From positions 6,989,223-7,053,222 of the forward strand of contig NC_058515.1 in NCBI RefSeq assembly GCF_020382885.2: 64,000 nucleotides of DNA. Reading direction: 5' to 3'. Positions within the stretch are counted from its first letter, which is position 1; each line of letters begins with the position of its first letter. The DNA is from Scatophagus argus. Lineage: Eukaryota; Chordata; Actinopteri; Scatophagidae. The notes beneath the pieces were generated by a model. The model did not search any database, was not told the origin of the DNA, and saw only the letters and a program-made list of their open reading frames with translations. Position numbers and translations under genes: made by a program. Below, piece by piece: positions 1 to 12,919 of this stretch.

Positions 1-934
1 AAATCTCATGTAATCATAAAAATTTTGAAAGCAACCACCACATGATATGTAGGGGTTTTTTTTTTCTTTTTGCTACTGATGGGGTTTAGTCATCACAAAC
101 ACACACTTATTGTCTGTAGAGTCGTTGCCATGCACTCTCTCCTCCCCTTGCACCCCTCCTCTTCAGGGATGATGAAGTCATCCATTGTTATTAGAGGACA
201 AGGGACACTTAGAGACACATCATTGAAAGGCTGTTTGTGTTTGACTCATGACAGAGAAAATATTTTCCTTCTTGATGCTTTCAAATTAGTAAACTATGAG
301 TCAGCAGAGTACACACACATACACACACACTTACTCACACTGTTGCAGAGAACAGATCCTTTAATGTTCAATGCTTTGCTGGGGAATCTGGCCCCATAGC
401 CAGCAGCGAAAACACTGCGATGAGTTGTTGTGGAGCTTCTCCACCTGGCCTCGGCTCTAAACATCTGTGTCCAGAACTCCATCACTCCTCAGTCAGTCTT
501 ACACACACACACACACACACACACCCACACCACACTGAGACTCACAATTTGTCAGCGTATTTTAATCATGTGGATGTTAAAATCTCAGGATAAAAGCATG
601 TGTTTCCTCCTGTCCTGTCTCCCTAATTGATCCCAGAGGTGGATGTGTGATGTGAGTAAGGATCCTTGCTGGAGACAGAGAGGAAGTCGGCTCACTGCTT
701 GTGCTGAAGCCGGGAGGGAAACACGCACAGTCAGGCGGGCAGGAGGGAGAGTAAAGATGGAGGGAGGGCTAGATTTGCTTGATTAGCAATAAAACCGAGC
801 CTGCAGCTGCTAAAGTGAGGCCGTTGCAGTGTGAAAGGAACACTGTGCCTCCTATTTATAGTTCTTTCGTATGGCCCCTGCTCCTTCTTGTTCTGTCTCT
901 CCATGGCTCTTCCCTGTGTCTGCATGTCCTGCAG
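1..934 (+). other. sepsecs intron (3' part), no exon seen
   Basis: Sequence before the first recognisable sepsecs exon. It ends in a pyrimidine-rich tract and an AG acceptor at 933-934. It holds a (CA)n microsatellite at 501-524. Small open frames here show no splice-compatible similarity to the enzyme. Confidence 0.6.
501..524. repeat. (AC)12 microsatellite
   Basis: Twelve uninterrupted AC units followed by imperfect CA-rich sequence, in the sepsecs intron. Confidence 0.9.
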
Positions 935-3294
935 GAGATTTATTCGTTCCTGGTTGAGGAGCTGAAGAACTTGGCCTCTGCACATGGGGAGAGATTGCTC
1001 CACACTCCACATAACCCTATTTCACTCGGTAAGCTTCATGGCTACATTACTATTATATACTATTTTGGTTTATTTCTGACCATATACAAGTGTATTTCTT
1101 TAAGCTTTCATCTGATGTGTTGTGCCTGGCGCATCTTTCCTCTAGCCATGTCTCTGGATGGTCTCCAGGCCGAGAGCGACAAGGCAGTGACTCACCTGGG
1201 CTCCATGTTGTTCACACGGCAGGTGTCAGGAGCCAGGTATGACAACTTTTAACAGGCGGGCCCACAATCTGGCCTGGAATTGGAAACAGTAGGAGGAAAA
1301 GGAAGACAGGAGGGTGTGGGGATGTGTGCGCGTGTGTCAAGGAGTGAGTCACAGAACTCAAAAATGAGTGTGTCCGTGTCCTCATAAATGAGGAGGATGA
1401 GCAGCGTGTTGCCAAACAAAATGCCCAGTGGAAATCAGCAATCAGCCAGATGCATTTGCTGAATATAGCGGAAACTACTTTAGTTGATTAGACTGCCCAT
1501 CCTGTCAGGGGCCGTCCTCCTAATTTAACAGGATGTTTCCATTACGATCCACAGAGCGACGTCCCTAATGTCCTCGCTCCTGATGCTGGTGGAGGAGGAT
1601 TTGTCAATTCTTCATTGTTGCCTTCTGCCTCAGTCACTTAGGGGCTGCCAGAACACAGAATTTTAAGTTGGGGGGCTGCTTTTGTTTGGTTTTTTTTGTT
1701 GTTTTTTTTCATCTTTCCCTTCAGTAGATTTTGACCAAGCATTAGAGTCCATCTAAATATTTTAAATATCCTGAATGAATGATTTATTTGGGTCTTTCTG
1801 TCAGGCTTGCTTTGTGTTGTTCAGATTTTTAATGCATTCAGCTGCATTGGGGGAAAAAAAAAAACAGACCCCATGGTCAGGGTGAAGAGCTTACTCAAGC
1901 CTTTTATCCTGGTTTCTCAGTAGCATTTGTAATGAAATGCACTGACCTCTGAAGCGTATGCTCCGATAACACGCATTGATCTTTATAATTTATAGCAGCA
2001 TGTGATGCATGATGCATGTTTAATAAATTAAGTATTTCCAGTGCTAATCATAAATACTGCGAGGGGGAGCTGGCATTTCCACAGCAAAATCAGTACCTTT
2101 CTCTCCAATAATTGTCACTTAAACACACCTGTATACCTGTCTTCTAATAGCTAGTCAGAGATTGATTTCACAATAAAGTGAGTCTAAACTGTGCTGATGG
2201 TGAAGGTTCTAATATGTTGACAATGCAGCACCGCCTTGCGCGTCTCATTTCTGATTTATTCCTTTGTTTGTTTTTGAAACAGTTCAGTTTAAATCGTTAA
2301 GGAATTTAGTTTTTCTTTTTTTTTTTACTTTAACTAATCCATAACCCTGACTTTGCCAGATGCCATCAAGCTATGACCGCCATTAAAGAAGCTTTGCCTT
2401 TAAAGCTTCTATCATCGATATTCTCAGTGGTTCACATGATTACTTGTTAGTAACCGAATTCGCTCATAGTGAGAAACCCAAAGGGAAATTTCACCTGATT
2501 CTGCAGAGATTGATTATGTCTTTCTGCTCATTGTTTTGGTTTTACTTTGAGTGAAAAAAAAAAAACTCAAAAAACCCCACTGGGCACTGCTTGACCAACA
2601 CCACATGCAAGGCAGACAACTGAAGCAAATAGGGGGTAGACAAAAGAATTTAGGTACCTTAAGAGTCAGATATTTCAACTGTTGGATGAAGAGTTGTGGG
2701 CTGTGGGGTTCCTTCTATTGAAATCCAAAGAATGGAGCATTACTAATTAGAATAGAGTTTGTCTGCTTATGCTTTGTTTCACATTCCGTTGATAAATGCA
2801 AATAATAAATAAGCAAATATTAAATATTCTCATTGAATGAGTTGGATCCTGCTTTTATTGGGATTTTTCTTAACTATCCTCAAGAGGATTATTTTGTTGA
2901 AATAATAGTTGTTGTTTGTCAAGCTAAAAGCTAAAGCTTTAGTCAGGTACAGTTAAGAAATAAGATAATAAATGCTAGCTGTTTCCCTTCATGTTAACAC
3001 ATCATCACTGCTCTACATTATCCTTGTTTGTCCACCCTTGTTTCTAGAGTGATCCCACTGGGCAAGGAGCAGACCATCAGCGGACACACGTTCCGCGGCT
3101 TCATGTCTCACTCGGAGGCGTATCCCTGTCCTTACCTCAATGCCGCCTCAGCTGTGGGCATCACTCGTGAAGATGTGACACTGTGCATCAAAAGGCTTGA
3201 CAAGTGCCTGAAGTCCCTGAAGAAAGGGGGAAATGAGCCGAAAAGCAGCTCCCCGGTACGTCCGCCGTGCCAGGAGGACACTGCTGGAGAATGA
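935..3294 (+). CDS. sepsecs: O-phosphoseryl-tRNA(Sec):selenocysteinyl-tRNA synthase, C-terminal part (5' exons outside window)
   Basis: Coding exons 935-1028, 1146-1236 and 3048-3294 (stop TGA 3292-3294) join in matching phase to give the last 143 residues. The enzyme is PLP-dependent and converts phosphoseryl-tRNA(Sec) to selenocysteinyl-tRNA with selenophosphate, in the cytosol. Recognised by the near-identical family blocks [54 protein letters not shown] and [13 protein letters not shown]. The Arg in FTRQ matches by position human Arg398, reported to contact the tRNA discriminator base (recalled). The PLP lysine and N-terminal two thirds must lie upstream; no earlier exon was seen in 1-934. 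The C-terminal tail after KSLKKGG differs from the human one and a possible donor (CCCCG|GTACGT, 3256) sits inside it, so the final dozen residues are less certain. Confidence 0.93.
1237..3047 (+). other. sepsecs penultimate intron
   Basis: 1.8 kb intron from donor GTATGA (1237) to acceptor TTTCTAG (ends 3047). AT-rich with several T and A homopolymers; no gene, RNA or recognised repeat was seen. Confidence 0.85.
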
Positions 3295-6036
3295 CTGAGA
3301 AGAAATAAAAACATTTTAACAAGCAAAGTAGACAAATTGACTTCTACTTCGATCGAGCCTTCTCCTGAATGTGCTTACTTCTTACGTGATTTGAACGGCG
3401 TGTGTTCGTATGAATGGCAGTTGCTGATGGGTTATCAATGCGGACATTGACTTGAACTCTGCAGCAACAGCTAATGAAGAAACTGTGTGCGGGTGTTCAC
3501 TACAAACCAAAGCAACGCAGGCTAACGTCGCTGACGGACTATCTCGTCTGGAAAGGTGTACTAATTAGTAAATGTTGTAAAGACACAAGCTGAATACAAA
3601 TGCTTCTCTGGAGCCTGTGGATGGTCACTACTTATCGTAAGTTAAACCAAAGTGTCTCTAATGGCCTTTACTTACATTTTTCTTTACCAAAGCCACTTAT
3701 ATAAACCCTCCACTGTGCTGTCATTGGATGAAATATTCTATAAATTAGTGAGTCTTTCAGTTTGAGAGCAATACAAGAATTCCGTGTTGGGAATACATTA
3801 GGCCCCTGATACATGAAGTGATATAGCTTCATAATGTAATATATTGTTCCCTGTCTTCTGCAGTTTGTTGTAATGTGATACAAATGCTGTTGAGCCATTA
3901 ACTCCATTTGAACCCCACGTATTGAACCTGCTCACTGACTTTCAGACTCTGACACAGATCACATGGAATGGTTAATCACTGAAGTACAAACAGAGATCAC
4001 TCCCGTGCTTACTCAAGAAGTAAGTTTTACTGTTGGTCTCCGAAAGACCCTGCATTGTATGTGGCATTAACCATTCCAGACATACTTAGCTGTTGTTCTC
4101 CATTTTACTGTGAGACGGTGTGAGATGAAATTGAATTTCAGTCAGAACTTCACCAGGGGATTTGATCTTTAATTACACAAGTCTCCTGCATGTTTCCACA
4201 TTTCAGAGGTTTTCTTCAGCCTTTTGTCTTGCTCCCTCTGCTCTCTAATCTGAGTCATTAGGAAGCAGAGCTGGTAGTGCCCCGAGGCACAAAAATAGAC
4301 TCCTACTAAAACTTCACTGACTGATGACTAATCTATATTTCGATACTGCACTGTCCAAGTTCTTCCTCTGCCCTCCCCTTCATCTGCTGCAGACTATCAA
4401 GGTTGATTGCTCTTCAAAAAGCTTGCGCCATGGGAAGTGGATCCCGCTGGATATTCGACAGTTCAAACATGCAAGTACGAATGAGAACTGGAAGTTCCAG
4501 CTGTCGCGGTTGCTTCATCTGTGCTGGGCCCAGGTGTGTTTGTTTTTCAACTGCAATTAGTCATGCAGGTCTGAACAGCAGAATCAGTCCACCCAGATGC
4601 CTTTGAATGTGGGATGGAATCAGACAGATAAGGGTGCTGTGTCAGCACATTTTTCACTGTCCCCAAGCTGTACTGAAATCCAGTGGAAAACCACTGTGTA
4701 GTGTGACACCTCTGCTTTAGTGCAGAACTCTGAAAAGCAAAAGTTAGCATAAAAGCTTTTCATTTCAATGTTGTTGGTTTCTTTCAAGCCTGCAAATGTT
4801 GTACCTCATTAGCATTGGTCAGAATTCAGAAATGATCAGCTGAATGTGAATTTGGTTTACGTGAGCAAAGCTGGCTGCCTTCAGTATGCAGCAAGTGTTT
4901 TCCTGTCTGGAGAGATCTCATTTTATGTTTTTGTTTTTTTGTCTTTCTCTTCTCGGTCTGTTCTCCATCACCCGTTTGCTCAGTTTCTCTCGTCTTTTGC
5001 TGATGTTGCACAGATACTGTGGGTATCCAGAGAGATTGATCAAGTCTGCTGCAGTGTGTAAATCAGTCAAAGGACTGAACTAAGAAACTTGAACAGGGCA
5101 TCGCAGTCTTTTATGCATCCCAGCTATCAGTGTGATGGTGTCAGGCAGATAAAATAAGTAATCTTTAAGAGTGGTGATCATTTTAGCTTTTTTCCTTGTC
5201 CAGACCCCAGTTCTCTGCAAATTCTCTGCAAAACTTCTCTGTTTTATTTCATTTTATATGTATGAAATCCAGTCAATCTAATTGATTTGCCTGAATTAGA
5301 AACAAAAAGAAAACCACACTGGTGAATAAAGCACCGCATTGACAATGAATACGTGTGGTTATAAGGGCCAGCTTTGTTGATTGCACCCTTGATAAATGAA
5401 AGTTAATACAGAAATGCATACATTTAAAAAAATAAATAAATGTATGCGTCTTTGATGAAAAATATTTAATGAAATGGCCGACAGAAGGTCAGAATAGTAC
5501 AGACACAGGTGATCTGTTTTATGCTCTTAGTTTTGTTGTCCACACTGGAGGTGTCAATTTGATTTGAACACTTAATTGAACAGGCGTAAAACTAAAGGAT
5601 TTTGATTTCTATCTTTCATCTAAGTCCACAATATCTCTTCCAGCACTTTTGTTCGTGCAGGTGTCTCGCATGGCGTGTATGTACAGTACGTAGGCTGCAT
5701 ATGTGAGCAGTGTGATGTATGCAGTGAAGAAGCTCCACCAGCTGAGCTGCTGTCAGAGGCGCTGTCCGTGGTGCTGCAGCCCTGCGCCTCTGAGAGCCCC
5801 TGAGTGGAGGAGGGGTACTGTACTCTGTAGCTCACTGCATGTCAAATTAAAAAACAAAACGCTCCCATGTAACAGTGTGTCACTTTCTGGCGTCTCAGAC
5901 ACACGGTTAGGCTTCACAAAGGAGTTTGTCACATGATGCCTTTGATTCCGACACACACACATTGCGAAATAAGCGAAGACCCCGAGTCCAGGTGTGTCAG
6001 AAACGGCAACAAAACGCTCATGTGTGTGTGTGTAAC
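3295..6036. other. sepsecs 3' UTR and sepsecs-lgi2 intergenic region
   Basis: Contains the sepsecs 3' UTR; an AATAAA at 3304-3309 lies only 10 bases after the stop, so a more distal site may be used. The rest is single-copy-looking sequence. An exon-like open segment at 4393-4533 (47 codons, flanked by AG and GT) is discussed as a finding. No recognised gene. Confidence 0.6.
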
Positions 6037-6090
6037 TGACGTCACTTGAATTTTATTTTTCCTGATAATGCAAACTATATTTCTATAAAT
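6037..6090 (+). promoter_or_regulatory. Candidate lgi2 promoter: full CRE followed by TATA box
   Basis: A palindromic cAMP response element TGACGTCA at 6037-6044 is followed about 40 bp later by TATAAAT at 6084-6090. The spacing is typical of CREB-responsive promoters and would place transcription start near 6115-6120, giving a 5' UTR of roughly 315 bases before the lgi2 ATG at 6433. The motifs are seen directly; promoter use is inference. Confidence 0.45.
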
Positions 6091-6432
6091 CCCGCGTGTA
6101 TCCAAAAGCAGCCGTAATATTTGGTTTGAGTGGTTTCTTCAAATGAACATTACGCATGAAACGTTAAGATTACCGGATTATTTGCGGCATCCACAGGCAG
6201 CCTAATAATGCCGTATTGTTTCTGTGTGTGGTCTATGGCTGTTTAACCAACAGTTACCCGCTCGAGCTCTGACTAAATAAATAATGAAAGTGGACGGAGG
6301 GGAGCTGCAGCTGATTTGCTGATGTCAGGGAGCTCAGTGCAGCATTTCATGGTGCAGGGTGTAAACGCGCGGTGCCATCTGCCTCGATCGGTGCTCTCAG
6401 CAAACCTCACACATGCAAGCCCGGCAAGAAAG

Positions 6433-9400
6433 ATGCTGCCAACTCTCAAGATTTGGGCATTGTTTTCTGTGTCGCTTTGCTTCCTGTCTCAGCCGGGTCA
6501 TTTGAAGAAGGCTTCCCGATGTCCTCAAACATGCAGCTGCTCCAGGGAGTCTATCATTTGCGTCGGGTCCTCTTCTGTCCCAAGGATTACCCCCAACGAC
6601 ATCAGTTCTTTGTGAGTAGCTTCTATATGGGATGTTTTTATTTTATATATTTTTACACGATACGTACTCAGACGGTGCATGCATGTGTAATATGCAACAA
6701 TGTAGGGTTAATAAGTTTTATTCCTCTTGTCCCTGGCTGCATTTCACAATGTGCACCATCTTAATAAGAGCTGATGTTGCAAGGCAATGCAGTCCTGACT
6801 CTTCTCCACCTTCTCTGATTGATCACTTTTCAGCATTTTTTTTTTCTTTGCTTTGCTGGCTTTATGTCCATCGTTTCTGTTTCTTCCTTTTTCAGGAGTA
6901 TCGTCAATGGGACTTTCTCCGAGGTCAAAGAGGCAATGTTTTCTCACATGCCATCCCTGCAGCTAGTGTAAGAGCCACTCTTATGGATTAGAAGATTTTG
7001 TGAGTTGGGTTTGGCCTATAGACAGGTTGATTTCAAAACTTGTTTCAAATTGACGACCTTGGAAAGTTAAATATGTCTTTAATGTGGGTGTTAGATGTGA
7101 AAAATGCATCAGACTGCAAGGCCACATAGTGGCTAGGATCTGACAGTTTAAAGCTGCCCTACACACAACAAAACCCTCATTACACAGGTATAATAAACTT
7201 TGGTCTTCCCGTGTAAGTGCAAGAATGATTGAAGGATGTGTTGAAGCGTATGAATATCCAGTAATTTTCTGCTGAGCATTTTATTTCATAGCTAAGTCAT
7301 TTTTGGTATAAGCAATTAGTTTGCAAGGTTGTCAAAACAGACGGACACCTGTAAACAAATTAAAGGATTCTAGTCTTGCGCTTTCACTGTAGTCCCATAT
7401 GTGCTTACCGGAGGCCATCAGTATATTTTGTTTCTCCACTTGTGATTGCTGTCACGCTGGCATAAGGAAAGGCGTGGCAGATACAGGGCATTTAACCAAA
7501 GTCATAGCACATGATGATGGTATCAAGGTTCACTGTTAAATGTTAAATGCACAATTAAATGTTGTAGCCCTGCTATGCTCCACACACGTGGAACGTGTAT
7601 GCAAATTCAAGACAAATAAAATAAAAACAAAATAAAAGTAGTGCAGTAACTTATACACACATCATTTTATGCACTCAGAAATGTGCTGCCTGCCAGCTTA
7701 GCATTTCCTCTTTTTCTTACCACGGTGGGCTAAAAAGGCAATAGAGGCCATAAAATAAGGTGCTATAATACCTTTCCCACTCTCGACTATACATGTGCTG
7801 GCATTGGCTCTAAGCATTTGGATTTATTTTGGTTACTGAACTGACATTGTTGATTTGAACATGCTAAATCTCAGTCATATCTGTCATATCATTTTCTGTC
7901 TGAAATGAAATGGCAAATCGTGTTAGTAGCCTGCATCTCTTAATGCATATTTTATTATTCACTACAGGCTTTTAAATTCCAATTCTCTCACAACTGTAAG
8001 GGATGATGCATTCTCAGGCCTTCCGCACCTGGAGTATTTGTAAGTCCTTCCATTGCTTTTGTTTGTTTGTTTTAATCAAAGCTGTACATTGAATTAGTGT
8101 AGCAATGTGTCATATTGACTGCACAACATGTCTGAAGCATGAATTAAATCTGTTGTAACTAGATGAAACTGCACATTTTAATTTAACATAGTAAGGACAG
8201 ACGAGGTTGTGTAGTTGGATGTTCGTCTTTGAGGAAGTTAATGAGTGAGAAATGTATCGAACGTGCGCCCTCTAGTGGTTCAGTTTATTCAAGAACAGAA
8301 TCATCACTTGGTCCACACTTTATGCAAAAAGTATTACAAATTAGTCAGTATTGCAGTGATATTTCCTGAAAAAGATGTCATCTATCCGTCACTAGAGTAT
8401 ATGCACACATCTGGACCAAAACGTCATATAACCTCAAATAATGAAACTAATTATTCATTTCTGTAGTGTTTAACTAGTTTATACATAACATGCATAAAAG
8501 CATTATTTTTTGTTGGAGCCACTGGAATGGAGGGATTGACTTGATCATTTTCACTCTCCGTAGACAGAAACAGCTGTTGATTGTGTCCATTTTTTTAAGT
8601 AGGATTAGTATAGCTACATGCAGTACTATTCACATAACAAAAAACATGATTGAGATTTTTCCTTTTGCACACCTGACCAAATCCAACATGCTTATGTTTT
8701 TATCTGCTGTTATCTTCTTCCACAGGTTCATCGAGAGTAATAAGTTAGAGACTGCATCCAAATATGCCTTCAGAGGTCTCAGGGACCTGACTCACTTGTA
8801 TGTTCGAACCTTTAAAATCACACCTAAACAAAGACTGTTGAAACGTCAATTTTGCAATATTTATATGGACACTTGTATCTGATACCAAACAAGTCCCTAT
8901 TTTATAGGATTAGGCACTGAGTGTTGAACAGTGTTGAACACTAGTGAAGATATATAGCATATAATAATGATACCAAATTTTTATGCCAGATTGTCCACAC
9001 ATTATTTTGACTTCTGCACAATTTATGTGAATCGTGTCTTTTAATTTTCTTGCAATGGAATTATATTTGTAATAACTGCTCTTTTCTGTATTAATTCAAT
9101 GCTGTTTATTTCAGGTCTTTGGCAAACAACAACATTAAAGCTTTGCCCAGGGACCTCTTCATTGATTTGGACTCACTGATAGAGCTGTAAGTTTGTCACT
9201 CAGTTACAGGTGATGGGATAAAAGTGTAATTTCTTTTGTTCTTCGTGATCTGTGTCAAGAATGTTGTCATTGTTAACATATTATTTTCAGAAGTATCTTC
9301 TTCGTTGTCTTTTCTTTCCTTCCAAGGTGCCTTCTAGCTTGTCTATTTTGTTTCTCTGCATTGACATACAGTACCTCTCTTCTGCAGGGACCTGAGAGGC

Positions 9401-10738
9401 AATGCTTTTGAGTGTGACTGTCGTGCCAAATGGCTGATGATGTGGCTGAAGAACACCAATGCCACAGTGTCGGATGTCATGTGTGCCGGACCGGAGGACA
9501 TGAAGGACAAGCGCCTCAATGATCTGACCAGCCTGCACAATGAATGCATCTCAACTGGTGAGAAAAACCTGAGCCAGCTGGCCTTGACAAACTGGTATCA
9601 GTATCCAGTAACTCAACTGGTCAACATCTAAAAGAGTTTGAAGAAAAATCAGAATGTGCCTTTCCACAGATTTCATCCTCCATCAGTACGTGGCATCTGA
9701 GTCTCTGTCTGTTGACACATTCAGCTATAAGAATGATGTCTATGTGACTATTGCTGCTCCCAGCACAGACAGCTGCATGGTTTTCCAATGGGACCACATA
9801 GAAATGAACTTCAGGACTTATGATAACATCACAGGTACAGCAATACTTTAACAAACTGTCTCAGAATAACCTGGTTGAGCTTCACACTCATCTGTTTATT
9901 TCCTTTTCCTTGCCTCGCAGGTCAGTCCATTGTAGGATGCAAGTCAGTTGTCATCCAGGACCAGGTGTTCGTCATTGTGGCTCAGCTCTTTGGTGGTTCT
10001 CACATCTACAAGTTTGACGAGGACCAAAGCAGGTTCAGCAAGTTCCAGGACATTGAGGTGTCCAAGATCTCCAAGCCAAATGACATTGAGGCATTCCAGA
10101 TTGGTTCTGACTGGTTCTTTGTGATTGCTGACAGCTCAAAAGCAGGCCTGTCCACCCTTTACAAATGGAACGATAAGGGTTTTTATTCATATCAGTCACT
10201 GCATGAGTGGTATCGCGACACAGATGCAGAGTTCTTGGACTTGGATGGGAAGGCCCACCTAATCTTGGCAAGCCGCTCGCAGGTTCCTGTGATCTACCAG
10301 TGGAGCCGCAGCAATCAGAAGTTTGCCCTGCAGGCCGAGATCCCCAACATGGAGGATGTTGTGGCTGTAAAGCACTTCCGGATCAAGGAGGAACTTTACC
10401 TGGCCATGACACGTTATATTGGCGACTCCAAAGTTCTACGTTGGGGTACCAAGCAGTTTGCAGAGGTTCAGGCCTTGCCCTCACGAGGCTCCATGATTCT
10501 CCAGCCATTCTCTTTCAAAGAGCGTTACTACCTGGCACTGGGAAGCGATTACACATTCTCGCAGATCTATATGTGGGATGATGAAAAGAAACTCTTTGAC
10601 CGCTTCAAGGAGGTGTACATCCAGGCACCGCGCTCCTTCACTGTGGTTTCCACTGACCGGAGAGACTTCATCTTCACTTCTAGCTTCAAGGGAAACACGC
10701 AGATCTTTGAGCACATCATCATTGACTTGAGCTTGTGA
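6433..10738 (+). CDS. lgi2: Leucine-rich glioma-inactivated protein 2 (secreted LRR-EPTP protein)
   Basis: Eight exons: 6433-6611, 6896-6967, 7968-8039, 8726-8797, 9115-9186, 9388-9557, 9670-9834, 9921-10738; 539 residues (human about 545). LGI proteins are secreted neuronal glycoproteins that bind ADAM22/ADAM23-type receptors; LGI2 loss is linked to juvenile epilepsy in dogs. Start chosen at 6433 because it begins a hydrophobic signal peptide (MLPTLKIWALFSVSLCFL) directly before the cysteine cap (Cys30, 34, 36, 43); an in-frame upstream ATG (6316) would bury the signal. LRR exons 2-5 are each exactly 72 bases in the same phase. The LRR C-cap (FECDCRAKW) is in exon 6, and the seven-bladed EPTP propeller fills exons 7-8, ending IFEHIIIDLSL. 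Orthology to LGI2 rather than LGI1/3/4 rests on sequence and on the sepsecs neighbour; which teleost duplicate (a/b) is unknown. Confidence 0.96.
8265..8278 (-). promoter_or_regulatory. CTCF-like site in lgi2 intron 3
   Basis: Reverse complement reads CCACTAGAGGGCGC, matching the core CTCF consensus (CCASYAGRKGGCRS) at every position. Located in the intron between LRR exons 3 and 4. Binding is inferred only. Confidence 0.45.
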
Positions 10739-12900
10739 GGGGCTGTGCCTTATATCCCGTCCTGCAATCGAACGTCTTCCACTAAAAAGATTTAATGAAC
10801 TGGTAAATATTGATGCTACATAGATATCTGTCACAACAAAAGAGCTGGGTCAAGTAGTGTTTGGAATCCTTTTAGTTTTTTTAAGGTGTCTTGAATATTT
10901 CTCAATGACCTTGTCCAATTTTATGTTCTCATGGCCTCTCAGACTTTCAGAGATACTACCATGCCACAGAAAGTGAGAGCGAGAGTTAAGAGGGATGACA
11001 GTTGTGTAACACAGCTGGCACTAATTATCCAGTACTAATAATCCAGCTGAAATTCTTGAAGGTGGAAAGATCTGAAATATAATAAATCTATTTGGATGTG
11101 TAGATTATGCTTTAAATCCCCATCCCCCTAATGGTTTATACCCCCCAAAATACATGCCAGGACTTAAGAGAAAGATAATTTTACTACTGAGGATGTAACA
11201 GATGTGGTTGCCACTTACCTCATGTCCTTTTACCCCGTGGTAATGTACAGTTTGTTGCCTTATCAGCACTGGTGTTCTCTGTTCTGCAGGACCCACAGTG
11301 CCTCCCTCTGGCTGTGATCAAGTATCACACCCCTTTGCTTTTCATACAGGGAATGTCTTGAAAGCACAAACCTTTAATGATCATAGCTGAGACCCCAGCC
11401 CTTAGATTGTAGTTGTTAAGTGAAAAATGTTACTGTAGGTGCTATAGATTATATTGCATAGAATGAAAAATGAAGAAGTCTTTTGTTGTTTTAGGAAGTG
11501 AAATATTCAGGACAGGATATAGCTAATGCCTTTTAGACAGAATGGAAAATCCCCTTTTACCAGTAGGTGACCCTTTAGTTCAATGTTTCAAAGCAGATAG
11601 GAGCTCTTTTTAGTCATTTAGTGGAATGGAGATGTGTTTAGGTGATGTCAGGGAAATTAAAACCTACTTACTAGTTTGAAAACATATCCACTACTGTTAG
11701 ACTGCTGACATAATTTGACTACAAAAGGCTCCTCACAACAGAAGTCAGTCAACTGGGGTCGTAATTCTTTTGTTCAAAATTAGAGGAAACAAAATCTTTA
11801 TGTAAATATATTCACTCAAGCTGAGCAGCTTTTTCAGTCTGTGTTTGAAAATACTGAAAGTTGACTTTGAAGCTACAAAATGTACATAAAACAAGTATTG
11901 CAATGCCACTACCTGTTTGTCATACAAAAGTCTGAACTGATCTTTGCACTTATTTAAAAAAAAGATGTTATTGCAACTTGCAAGAGCATGACATTCAAAA
12001 AAGGGTGTTTGCCAAATTCTTTTTCGATGAACCTATAATAAACCTGGAAGTCTAAAAGTGCTTCTGCTCATTAAGCGAATGGTATTGCAAATAAAATACT
12101 TAATGGAATATGCAAGCTTTACAACATGCAGATTCTTTTGTATGATTTTGTTTTACGCATATTGAATGTTACTCTCAAAATATACTGTAAATTTAGTCAG
12201 CTGAGTGTCAAAATAAATGTGTTAAAGTATGATTGTAAAATGTGTTTTACCATTCACTGATCATTATAGCACTGGCAAAGTGAGTGACAGATCCTTTTCT
12301 CTTCTAAGAGAAATCTTTAACTATTTGGGGAAAAAAGGAATTCAGGATCTTTAAGCTGTGATAATCTCACTTTGCCGAAGGTAACAGCCTTCTCCACACT
12401 ATGTTTCAGATGGGTGTAACATAGAGCTTACTAGCTTACCCAGACTGGATGTTTCACTTATGATAACTAAAGATGATTAGATGAGATATCAGATGAGATA
12501 TCTATCTCATATCTTCTCACATTTTGGCTATGGTGACTGGAAAGCCAATAAAAATGAAAGTGGTATTTCAACTCATTCCTTGTGGAAATCCAATCTTTCA
12601 AGTCTCTTCAAGTCTGTCTGTATCACCTGAACTGAGGTGGACCAGGTGGACAGTTTTAGGTTACTGGGAATCAACGTGGTAGACAAGAAAGCTCAAATAT
12701 GATTGTACTTTTTGAAAACTTGAGCTGACAAAATTCACATGGCCAGTTTGTGTGTTAACTTTTCCAGAGGAGCAACAGAAAGCATCCTGACATGAAACAT
12801 CACAAATTGGAACTGGAAATGCAAGGCCTAAGACAGGTGGGCTCTACAGTGGGTGCACACCACACAGAACTGTTACCCAAATAACAAGCATCTGTGATAT
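10739..12900 (+). other. lgi2 3' UTR and downstream intergenic sequence
   Basis: No gene seen. Candidate polyadenylation signals AATAAA occur at 11081-11086, 12037-12042, 12090-12095 and 12212-12217; several are spaced as in long brain-type 3' UTRs, but none can be chosen from sequence alone. Confidence 0.5.
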
Positions 12901-12919
12901 CGGTGAGTTGAGGTGCCTC

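Noticed and set aside
779..934. Extension of the first sepsecs exon upstream of 935
   Set aside because: The frame stays open, but the pyrimidine tract plus AG at 933-934 and loss of similarity before 935 mark an intron.
5620..5835. Open frames on both strands near 5640-5800, preceded by CTTCCAG
   Set aside because: GC-rich and open, but no donor in matching phase, no recognisable family and no downstream continuation.
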